Under the pieces are notes generated by a model. It searched no databases and had not been told where the DNA came from. It saw only the letters and a program-made list of their open reading frames with translations. From Spirochaetales bacterium (lineage in GTDB: Bacteria > Spirochaetota > Spirochaetia > JABEVK01): 5,519 bases of DNA. Shown here piece after piece: positions 1 to 5,519 of the stretch; within the stretch, counting starts at the first letter, position 1; the number at the start of each line of letters is the position of its first letter. The stretch covers positions 1 through 5,519 of the forward strand of contig JABEVL010000247.1 in NCBI GenBank assembly GCA_013043995.1, given 5' to 3'. A program made the translations under genes and the position numbers.

Positions 1-928
1 CTTCTGAACTCAGACGCATAGGTGCAACCTGGGGGGGAAGAGGCGAAATTTTATCCAGCAGATGTCCTGCCGCAATTCCGGTTTCATTACCGGCACCTAA
101 GGCTTTTACAAAGATTTCGCTGTTCGAAAAAGGTGAGGCCAGCACGGCGCTCTTTCCTATCGCATCGCCGATGGCAATCCCAAGGGATTTACATTTTTCC
201 CAGGCCTGACGGAACTGAGTCCATTCAGGGGACCTTGCAAGGTCTTGAACAGCACGGTTTGACTGGTCAAGGAAATGATAAAAATTTTCAGGATTCTGGG
301 TTTTCCACGTATTCCAAGCCAGGATGGAAGAAACAGTTTTCACGGCTTCAGGACCTGGAAAAAGAGCAAAAGGTGGAACCGCTGAATGTTCTAACCGTGT
401 CCAGGTGGGAAAAAGTCCCCCTTGAAAAAGACCAAGGCCGCCAAAAGATGAAGTTGCAACATCGTAACCCGACCCCCGGCCTCCTTGTGAAGATCGGTGG
501 GCTTGAATAGCTTTTTGAGTGGTGGCTTGCTGATCCCAACAGCGATTCCAAGTATCCCAGACGGCGCAAAGGGACAAAGCGATCCCCGCAGAAGAGCCAA
601 GTCCGAGTTTGCGGCCATTTTGGTCAAAAAACTGAGACGAATCAAGTTGGATCAAAATTGGAGGAAATCTGAGCAGCTTTGCGTTCTTCCAAAGGCACAT
701 GACCACAGATTCTACAAGGCTTCCATGGGATGCCCCGTCACGATCGGGTGTCCAGAGCTCACCTCCTCCCGGCCAGATACCTTCAACTGTAAAATCGTTC
801 GACTCCGTTACTGTAACTTCAAGCCGAACGTCAACCGCCGCCCCCAACCCTAAACCCCCGGGTTCCAAAATGGCGTACTCTCCGGCCCATAGAAGGTTGC
901 CTGGAACGCTGAGGCGAAACGCCCTCAT
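1..928 (-). CDS. mvaK2: Phosphomevalonate kinase-like GHMP kinase (3' end beyond window)
   Basis: This frame stays open for 309 codons from an ATG at 928-926 to the left edge, so the C-terminus is missing. It is predicted to be a cytosolic kinase that converts mevalonate 5-phosphate plus ATP to mevalonate 5-diphosphate. Three GHMP kinase motifs are visible: PGNLLWAGEYAILEPG near residues 9-24, the ATP-phosphate loop GLGSSAG at 109-115, and a glycine-rich motif 3, KALGAGNETGIAAG, at 275-288. The segment GRGSGYDVATSSFGG at 150-164, with Asp156, resembles the GSGxDVA signature of phosphomevalonate kinases better than the SGxDN form of mevalonate kinases. The start overlaps the mvaD stop as ATGA and has no strong Shine-Dalgarno, so re-initiation by ribosomes finishing mvaD is likely. 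Motif 3 is atypical because GAGNETG replaces the usual GAGGGDxG type. Mevalonate kinase is the main alternative. Confidence 0.86.
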   Translation of the reverse strand, partial: MRAFRLSVPGNLLWAGEYAILEPGGLGLGAAVDVRLEVTVTESNDFTVEGIWPGGGELWTPDRDGASHGSLVESVVMCLWKNAKLLRFPPILIQLDSSQFFDQNGRKLGLGSSAGIALSLCAVWDTWNRCWDQQATTQKAIQAHRSSQGGRGSGYDVATSSFGGLGLFQGGLFPTWTRLEHSAVPPFALFPGPEAVKTVSSILAWNTWKTQNPENFYHFLDQSNRAVQDLARSPEWTQFRQAWEKCKSLGIAIGDAIGKSAVLASPFSNSEIFVKALGAGNETGIAAGHLLDKISPLPPQVAPMRLSSE

Positions 929-1911
929 GGGTTTTCGCCGTGTCCAAGTTCGATATCGGGACCAGGACGAGCGGCCATCCAACGTACGTCTGGAAGCTGA
1001 GTTTCGAGTTGCCGTTGGATGTCGGTCAGTTCATCTGCTGGACAAAAGATTTTGACCTGCGGCCCCGCATCCATGGTTTCCCAAACGTTGGCGCCTTCTT
1101 TTCTAAGGTTTTCCAAGGTATGGAGAATGGCGACACTCTGAGGTTGCCACAAGATCAGGGGGGGAGAACTCGTGAACATTGTTGCAAACATGCGAAGGTA
1201 GCTTTGACGTATGAGGGGGCCCAGTGTCGCCCAATCCCGATGTTCTAAAGACTCAAGGGATCTTTGAAGGAGCTCCACGCTGCTAGTGACCCATTCCGAG
1301 AAATAAGGGCTGGTTTTTCGGCTGACCTCCATGGCGTTTCTACTTGAAACAGCTTTGGAGTTCTCGCTGACGATACCGATCAGAATGCGAAAATCAGGCC
1401 AAAAATCCTGGTGATGCAAGGGGAGGGCCCACCGACTTCCTGCGTCCAAAAGGGTGAACCCACCAAAAATGGAACGAGCAGCGCTTCCAGAACCCTCACG
1501 GGCCAGTTCTGACATTCGTGTCAGGCTGGGGCGGGGAAGCCGTGAATCGAGTTGCTCTGCCAAAGCAAAAAATGCGCCGGTGAGGGCGGCAAAGCCTGAA
1601 GAGGACGATGCCAAACCCGCTGCAGTGGGAAAATTATTTTGCGATTCAACTCGAAAAAATGTTCCGTTCAAGCCCGCCTCAGCTTTGAGGCTGTTCAAAA
1701 AGGAGGCAAATCTTTGGGTTGGTTGCAATAGGCCATTCACCCAGATTTCATCTTGAGGCTCAGAATTGACACAAGCACGAGTCAGGGTTGTAAGTTCGTC
1801 CAGGGTGACAGCAAGGCTGCCCGTGGCTGGTGTATTGGCGATTACATCGCTTTTACCCCAATATTTAATCAGAGCAAGACTGGGATGGGCTTTGGCGCTT
1901 CCCCAAATCAT
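925..1911 (-). CDS. mvaD: Diphosphomevalonate decarboxylase
   Basis: This 328-residue GHMP-fold enzyme is predicted to carry out ATP-dependent decarboxylation of mevalonate 5-diphosphate to isopentenyl diphosphate. Family signatures are present in order: ALIKYWGK at 13-20; NTPATGSLAVTLDEL at 26-40, matching the substrate-binding strand; NFPTAAGLASSSSGFAAL at 93-110, the phosphate-binding loop; REGSGSAARSIFGGF at 138-152, with the conserved Arg146; and MDAGPQVKI at 280-288, in which Asp281 corresponds to the catalytic aspartate. Length is normal for bacterial members (about 320-340). The start is set by an AAGGAG element 6 nt upstream, and the ATG directly follows the mvaA stop codon. The stop overlaps the next gene by 4 nt. 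Phosphomevalonate decarboxylases and mevalonate 3-kinases share this fold, but a phosphomevalonate-kinase-like neighbour makes the classical diphosphate substrate most likely. Confidence 0.95.
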   Translation of the reverse strand: MIWGSAKAHPSLALIKYWGKSDVIANTPATGSLAVTLDELTTLTRACVNSEPQDEIWVNGLLQPTQRFASFLNSLKAEAGLNGTFFRVESQNNFPTAAGLASSSSGFAALTGAFFALAEQLDSRLPRPSLTRMSELAREGSGSAARSIFGGFTLLDAGSRWALPLHHQDFWPDFRILIGIVSENSKAVSSRNAMEVSRKTSPYFSEWVTSSVELLQRSLESLEHRDWATLGPLIRQSYLRMFATMFTSSPPLILWQPQSVAILHTLENLRKEGANVWETMDAGPQVKIFCPADELTDIQRQLETQLPDVRWMAARPGPDIELGHGENP

Positions 1912-3072
1912 CTAAAACTCCTTGTTGGGCCCCTGCCCAAAGCGTCGCTGGTGAAGGCTCATATGGCCCCTTTGAATTCCTTCACCCGTCAATGCGAATA
2001 ACGCTGCAAAATTCTGGGCAAGACCCAGTGCCGCTGCAAGACGCGAAAGCTTCGCAGCGTCGGGGCGTCTTAATAATTCAAGATTTCTTAAAACTCCTGG
2101 ATGCACGTTCACGGCTCCCCCAATCGTAGCAAAAACGGTGGGGATTTCAAGGTAGCCTGAAAGAAAGTCGCCGTTTTTTTCGTACCGGCTGAGGGCGCGG
2201 TACCTCCCTGTACGGGCAGCCCAAGCGTGAACGCTGGCTTCAATGGCACGGGTATCGTTTCCTGTTGCCAAAGCCAGGGCACTAACCCCGTTCATAATCC
2301 CCTTATTGTGAGTCACGGCCCTGGCAGGGTCCAAGTCTGCTATCTGAGCTGCAAGGACGATGCGGCGAGCGGCTTCGGGACCGTCGATGGACCCTTTTGC
2401 TAAAAAACGCACAGGGAGACAAAACTCGGCAGTTGCTCTACGTTTTGAACCGTCGTTCGAAAGGATGGCAAGAAGCTTTTGAGCCTTCAACCGAGACCCT
2501 AAAAATGCTGAAATACCTTCGGCCATCGTATTGAGAAGGTTGGCCCCCTGCGCGTCGCAGACGTCGACATCGAACTCTACGACCATCAGGTTTGGTAATT
2601 GTTCAAGGGTTCGAAAACGTATATCCCTCAGTCCCCCCCCGCGGGCTTCCATTTTGTTGAGATGCTCACGCGCCTGAAGTGAAATATCTTCCAAATGTTT
2701 GAGAAAAAGCTCTTGTGAAGCTCCAGCTGTCGACGTCTTCGCCTCAAGCCAAACTTGAGCGGTCATGATTGATCGAGTTACAGTTGTTTTTAGGTTCCCT
2801 GCCGAAAGAATTTTGGCTGCGTAATTTGCAGCGGCGATCACTGAAGGTTCCTCAGTGGCCAAAGGAACGTCCAACAACTCCCCGTCCAAGGGAAGGGCTT
2901 GGACGATTCCCTGAGGAACATGAAACCAGCCCACTGAATTCTCGACCATGCGATCAGCAATGTGGGGGTCAAGTTCCGAACCCTCAAAATGGGGTGAGGG
3001 GAATTTCCCTTTCAAAATTTTTTGCCGCTCTTCGAGGGAGAATTTTCTGAAATCACGAGGGAGACTTTCCAT
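1912..3072 (-). CDS. mvaA: Class II HMG-CoA reductase, short C-terminus
   Basis: This enzyme reduces HMG-CoA to mevalonate with two NAD(P)H. It is a soluble 386-residue protein of the Pseudomonas mevalonii-like class II, with no membrane anchor. Visible landmarks, counted from the ATG, are ENSVG at 44-48; EEPSVIAAA, with catalytic Glu75; a GGG turn at 145-147; DAQGANLLNTMAEG starting at 173, the dinucleotide-binding region; HNKGIMNGVSALALATGND, with Lys257 and Asp273; and GIQRGHMSLHQ, with His370. These match Glu83, Lys267, Asp283 and His381 of the P. mevalonii enzyme. Only 16 residues follow the histidine, against about 47 in that enzyme, so most of the C-terminal flap is absent. The ATG at 3072 is preferred over an in-frame GTG at 3078 because AGGA sits 7 nt upstream and the N-terminus then aligns naturally. 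The start overlaps the fni stop by 1 nt as TAATG. Confidence 0.95.
   Translation of the reverse strand: MESLPRDFRKFSLEERQKILKGKFPSPHFEGSELDPHIADRMVENSVGWFHVPQGIVQALPLDGELLDVPLATEEPSVIAAANYAAKILSAGNLKTTVTRSIMTAQVWLEAKTSTAGASQELFLKHLEDISLQAREHLNKMEARGGGLRDIRFRTLEQLPNLMVVEFDVDVCDAQGANLLNTMAEGISAFLGSRLKAQKLLAILSNDGSKRRATAEFCLPVRFLAKGSIDGPEAARRIVLAAQIADLDPARAVTHNKGIMNGVSALALATGNDTRAIEASVHAWAARTGRYRALSRYEKNGDFLSGYLEIPTVFATIGGAVNVHPGVLRNLELLRRPDAAKLSRLAAALGLAQNFAALFALTGEGIQRGHMSLHQRRFGQGPNKEF
1918..1923 (-). promoter_or_regulatory. Shine-Dalgarno of mvaD
   Basis: AAGGAG lies 6 nt upstream of the mvaD ATG. It is the clearest ribosome binding site in the window. It falls inside the mvaA coding sequence, where it encodes the Lys-Glu just before the terminal Phe, and it fixes the mvaD start at 1911. 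Confidence 0.85.
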
Positions 3073-4178
3073 TACCACTTCCTGAAAGGGCGTTTGAAAC
3101 TTTTAAGTTGATGTTCAAATTCGAGGCTAAAATCCAGAGGAACATGACGAAGCTGGGTGATGTCGCTGGCTCCGGAGAGAAGCATAGACGTTTTTAGGGC
3201 CTTTTCGACGCTCGCGATCACCTCTAAAACAACCTCTCGACCTCCGTTGCGTGCTGCTCGAATCAGGGGAAGGGCCATGCCGCCGAGCCGAGCGCCCAGT
3301 GCCAGAGCCTTGGCAAGATCAACACCCGAACGAATGCCCCCCGAGGCGATCAAGGGAACGTCTTTGCGGCGGGCGATTGCTGCTGTGGCGAGGGCGGTTG
3401 GCCACCCCCAATCTTTAAAACCTTGGGCAGCTGATTGTTCCCAACTTTGACCTCGAAAAGCTTCGACACTGAGCCAGTTTGTACCGCCAGATCCTGCAAC
3501 GTCGATCCAAGATGCCCCTGAATTTAAAAGAAACCTCGCCTCTTCTGGGTGAATTCCAAAACCCGTTTCCTTGACAATGACGGGCAGGCGAGCTGCGGCA
3601 AAAAAACGTTTTAAAAGAGAACGATGCCCGCGGAAATCGCGTTCTCCACCTTCTTGAAAAAGCTCTTGACCGGGGTTCAAGTGGAGAGCGAGTGCGTCGA
3701 CCTCAAGTTTTTTTGTCCACTCGAAAAGGGTCTTGAAAAGATCGCGTTTTTCTTCGTGAACGAGTTCTTGGACGCCTAAGTTGGCAAAAATGGGAACGTC
3801 AGGAGCTAGATGCCTCAGACGAAAGTGCTCAAGCACCTCGGGATGGTGGAACAACACCCTCATCGAGCCCATCCCCAAAGGAATTCGGGCCGACTGTGCG
3901 GCCATGGCCAATTCCTTGTTCAGCCTGTAGCCTTCCTCAGATCCTCCGGTCATACTCGAAATCAATAGAGGCAAACGGACGGTTCGCCCCAGAAATTGTG
4001 TTTCAAGACCAAGGTGGTCCCACGAAGTTTCCGGAAGAGCTTGGTGACGAAACTTCACGTGATCAAATCCGGTTTTTCCCGACTCCAGGTCCCATCCGGG
4101 CTGAGTGCAGATTTCAATGTGGGCCGTCTTTCTTTGGCTCAACCCCGAATCAGGCTTGATCGTATTCACGGTATCCAT
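3072..4178 (-). CDS. fni: Type 2 isopentenyl-diphosphate delta-isomerase (FMN-dependent)
   Basis: This enzyme interconverts IPP and DMAPP using reduced FMN and Mg2+, and is unrelated to the type 1 Idi fold. It has 368 residues and looks like a complete TIM barrel. Visible motifs are RKTAHIEI at 16-23; PLLISSMTGG at 70-79; GMGSMR at 102-107; FANLGVQEL at 131-139; ALHLNPGQE at 164-172, where Gln171 and Glu172 match the conserved catalytic Gln and the Mg-binding Glu; VIVKETGFGI at 200-209; DVAGSGGTNW at 226-235; and IASGGIRSG at 277-285, the FMN phosphate-binding region. The usual PEGER-type segment reads EGGER here. The ATG start lies inside the 3' end of mvaS, a 29-nt overlap. A GTG three codons later (4169-4167) is better spaced from the GAGAGG upstream and may be the real start. 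Placement within the pathway operon supports the call. Confidence 0.95.
   Translation of the reverse strand: MDTVNTIKPDSGLSQRKTAHIEICTQPGWDLESGKTGFDHVKFRHQALPETSWDHLGLETQFLGRTVRLPLLISSMTGGSEEGYRLNKELAMAAQSARIPLGMGSMRVLFHHPEVLEHFRLRHLAPDVPIFANLGVQELVHEEKRDLFKTLFEWTKKLEVDALALHLNPGQELFQEGGERDFRGHRSLLKRFFAAARLPVIVKETGFGIHPEEARFLLNSGASWIDVAGSGGTNWLSVEAFRGQSWEQSAAQGFKDWGWPTALATAAIARRKDVPLIASGGIRSGVDLAKALALGARLGGMALPLIRAARNGGREVVLEVIASVEKALKTSMLLSGASDITQLRHVPLDFSLEFEHQLKSFKRPFRKW
3080..3083 (-). promoter_or_regulatory. Shine-Dalgarno of mvaA
   Basis: AGGA is placed 7 nt before the ATG at 3072-3070, within the last codons of fni. From the alternative GTG at 3078-3076 the same AGGA would be only 1 nt away, too close to serve it. 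This supports the ATG as the true start. Confidence 0.6.
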
Positions 4179-5424
4179 CCTCTCTTAGCCGTGCAAGACG
4201 AAAAGCGCCTGCGGGTGCTGGTTTTTTTTTCAGAAGTTCCGGGTAATTTTGTGAGTTTTTTTCGATTGAAACCCATTCCAGGTAAGTTGTCCAATCTGAA
4301 TCCGGTTCTTGTTTTAAAAGTGTGTCAAAATCCCAGTTAGGAATGACAGAAAGAGCTTGAGGAGTGACTTGTCCCGTCCAGACGGCCATGGTGTTGCCTG
4401 AGCCATAACTCGCCAACAAAACCTTACGCCCAATCAGGTCTGGACCCAGATTTACCCATCTCTCTTTGAGGGCATAACCGAGTGATAGCCAAAGGCTACC
4501 GGTGTAGAGGTTGCCAATTTCAGAGGCAGGTTTGAGGGAAGCAAAAAAACCACGTTCCTCGAGATACTCACGAGTTTGCAAGGAGTCAAAACCAAGGTGC
4601 AAGGCAAAGAGTTTTTCGAGTGCTCCTACAGGCATTTTTGCATAGGGGACATGAAGCGCAAAAATATCGATGCTTCGAAGTTCTGCGGCGGGCTCAATTC
4701 CCGCCCGCACACAATGGTCAAGAAAAGCCGAGAGTAAAGATTCATTGTAGCAGGACAGTGAAAAACCGCCGCGGACTTTAGCTGTTGTGCTCCCCAGGGG
4801 ACGGAAAAAATCATCGACGTCCTGACTAAAAAATCCTGCAGTTTTAAGGTCAAATGTCAAAACCTTGGGATCCTGGGTGAGCCAAAGCGCACAGGCACCC
4901 GCACCTTGAGTTACTTCAGCAGTTGAAGGAGTTGCGTATCGGGCAATATCAGAGGTTAGGACGATAGAAGAATCGTTCGGATTCCCAGCGGCTTGAAGGT
5001 AGGCGAGGGTGGTCAACGCTGCTAGGGAACCGCCCGCACAGGCGTGCTGGAGCTGAAAACTGGAAAGTGAAGAGGGTAGCTTGAAACCTGCTTTTTGCAA
5101 AAGCCCCAGAACGTAGTTGGAACCCGACTTTGACATATCAACAGAGGTTTCACTCCCCAGAGCCAAAAACCGTATCCCGCTCAAATGATGTTCCAATTGA
5201 CCGCTCAGAAGTTTTCGCAAAGCTTCGCTGGCCATGGTGATCGGATCTTCCCAAATTTCAGGGAAACGCATCGAAATTTGTCCCGTTGAGGCAAGTGCGC
5301 GATGGAGATGTTTTTCAAGATCAGGATTTTCTTGAATTCTTCTCGCAGCCAGCTGGGATAAGCTGATTCGGGGGCGAGGTGCATAAACAGAAAGGTCGGA
5401 AAGTCCAACTGAAACCAATTTCAT
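4150..5424 (-). CDS. mvaS: Hydroxymethylglutaryl-CoA synthase
   Basis: This enzyme condenses acetyl-CoA with acetoacetyl-CoA to HMG-CoA, the entry step of the pathway. It is a thiolase-fold protein of 424 residues, somewhat longer than the 380-400 typical of bacterial MvaS. The catalytic triad is visible: Glu92 in GSETSVDMSKSGS, the acyl-accepting Cys129 in QLQHACAGGSLAAL, and His258 in FALHVPYAKM. Further family landmarks are SDIARYATPSTAEVTQGAGA at 158-177, EIGNLYTGSLWLSL in the C-terminal half, and the late glycine loop YGSGNTMAVWTG. The N-terminus (VGLSDLSVYAPRPRISLSQL) has the usual form, so the ATG at 5424 is well placed. No Shine-Dalgarno precedes it, and a promoter-like -10 lies 6 nt upstream, suggesting a leaderless start. 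The extra length is mostly a Lys/Arg-rich tail that overlaps fni and contains a nine-A run at 4222-4230. Confidence 0.95.
   Translation of the reverse strand: MKLVSVGLSDLSVYAPRPRISLSQLAARRIQENPDLEKHLHRALASTGQISMRFPEIWEDPITMASEALRKLLSGQLEHHLSGIRFLALGSETSVDMSKSGSNYVLGLLQKAGFKLPSSLSSFQLQHACAGGSLAALTTLAYLQAAGNPNDSSIVLTSDIARYATPSTAEVTQGAGACALWLTQDPKVLTFDLKTAGFFSQDVDDFFRPLGSTTAKVRGGFSLSCYNESLLSAFLDHCVRAGIEPAAELRSIDIFALHVPYAKMPVGALEKLFALHLGFDSLQTREYLEERGFFASLKPASEIGNLYTGSLWLSLGYALKERWVNLGPDLIGRKVLLASYGSGNTMAVWTGQVTPQALSVIPNWDFDTLLKQEPDSDWTTYLEWVSIEKNSQNYPELLKKKPAPAGAFRLARLREDGYREYDQA
4179..4184 (-). promoter_or_regulatory. Ambiguous Shine-Dalgarno of fni
   Basis: GAGAGG directly abuts the ATG at 4178 with no spacer, but lies 9 nt from an in-frame GTG at 4169-4167, a normal distance. 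Either the ATG is used through coupling from mvaS, or translation begins at the GTG and the protein is three residues shorter. Confidence 0.45.
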
Positions 5425-5430
5425 GCGTGA

Positions 5431-5460
5431 AGTATACCCGGAAGGTAGGATTTAAGGCAA
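5431..5460 (-). promoter_or_regulatory. Predicted sigma70-type promoter of the mva operon
   Basis: A -35 hexamer TTGCCT (5460-5455) and a -10 hexamer TATACT (5436-5431) are separated by 18 nt. They match the sigma70 consensus at 4/6 and 5/6 positions. Only 6 nt separate the -10 from the mvaS ATG, so transcription would begin at or next to the A of the start codon. This was found by eye; there is no transcript evidence. Confidence 0.5.
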
Positions 5461-5519
5461 ATCGAGGAGGATGGGCTTCCAAATAGAATCAAAAATAGGG
5501 TAAATTTCCCCCATGAAAA
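5437..5519. other. Right-edge flank upstream of mvaS, unassigned
   Basis: This stretch is visibly more A/T-rich than the genes, at about 39% G+C over 5461-5519. It holds the spacer and -35 of the predicted mva promoter. Two partial-gene readings are possible and neither is established. On the plus strand, an ATG at 5513-5515 followed by AAA could be the start of a divergent gene, with a TAAATT 6 nt before it. On the minus strand, a frame reading GEIYPIFDSIWKPILLDLP ends in a TAA at 5454-5452 and could be the tail of an upstream gene. The low G+C favours an intergenic region. Confidence 0.3.

Noticed and set aside
22..510. 162-codon plus-strand open frame
   Set aside because: It lies antisense to the kinase gene, whose minus-strand frame carries clear GHMP motifs. 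The plus-strand product has no recognisable family features.
391..645. Short minus-strand open frames overlapping the kinase (also 348-569)
   Set aside because: They are out of frame with the motif-bearing kinase frame, which runs without a stop from 928 to 1, so there is no need to invoke a frameshifted gene.
1..928. Frameshifted or degenerate kinase pseudogene
   Set aside because: Translation from the ATG at 928 is open to the window edge with motifs 1, 2 and 3 in one frame. The gene only appears missing because it runs off the window.
497..1055. Plus-strand open frames opposite the kinase and mvaD (497-853, 699-1055)
   Set aside because: The sequences are low in family features, and they lie entirely opposite well-supported coding sequence.
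4150..4230. Possible programmed frameshift at the A9 run fusing MvaS to Fni
   Set aside because: Both shifted frames hit a stop before joining the fni frame: the +1 frame stops about 12 codons on, and the -1 frame stops beside the fni start. No fusion protein can form.
5461..5502. Mini-ORF on the plus strand with a GAGGAGG before ATG at 5471
   Set aside because: The purine run touches the ATG with no spacer, and the frame stops after ten codons. There is no support for a real leader peptide.

Overview
The window is a gene-dense bacterial segment of roughly even base composition. All confident genes lie on the minus strand, so the operon reads from right to left. It encodes five of the six enzymes normally needed to make and isomerise isopentenyl diphosphate from acetoacetyl-CoA by the mevalonate pathway. 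No plus-strand gene, RNA gene, mobile element, CRISPR array or long repeat could be supported.

In transcription order the genes are: HMG-CoA synthase (mvaS, 5424-4150), type 2 FMN-dependent isopentenyl-diphosphate isomerase (fni/idi2, 4178-3072), class II HMG-CoA reductase (mvaA, 3072-1912), diphosphomevalonate decarboxylase (mvaD, 1911-925) and a phosphomevalonate-kinase-like GHMP kinase (mvaK2-like, 928 to the left edge, incomplete). The junctions are extremely tight: a 29-nt overlap, a 1-nt TAATG overlap, direct abutment, and a 4-nt ATGA overlap. This is what a single translationally coupled transcript looks like. A plausible sigma70-type promoter ends only 6 nt before the mvaS start codon, so the message may be leaderless.

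Together MvaS and MvaA make mevalonate. The kinase would phosphorylate mevalonate 5-phosphate, MvaD would decarboxylate the diphosphate to IPP, and Fni would equilibrate IPP with DMAPP for isoprenoid synthesis. Mevalonate kinase is the only missing step and is most simply expected just beyond the left edge.

The mevalonate pathway is unusual in Gram-negative bacteria but occurs in scattered lineages such as Bdellovibrio relatives, myxobacteria and some gammaproteobacteria. The composition, the bacterial class II reductase and the clustered order would fit something like Bdellovibrionota, but this is a weak inference. No new kind of system is evident. The points of most interest are a reductase lacking most of the usual C-terminal flap domain, the possible leaderless promoter, and variant motifs in the kinase and the isomerase.
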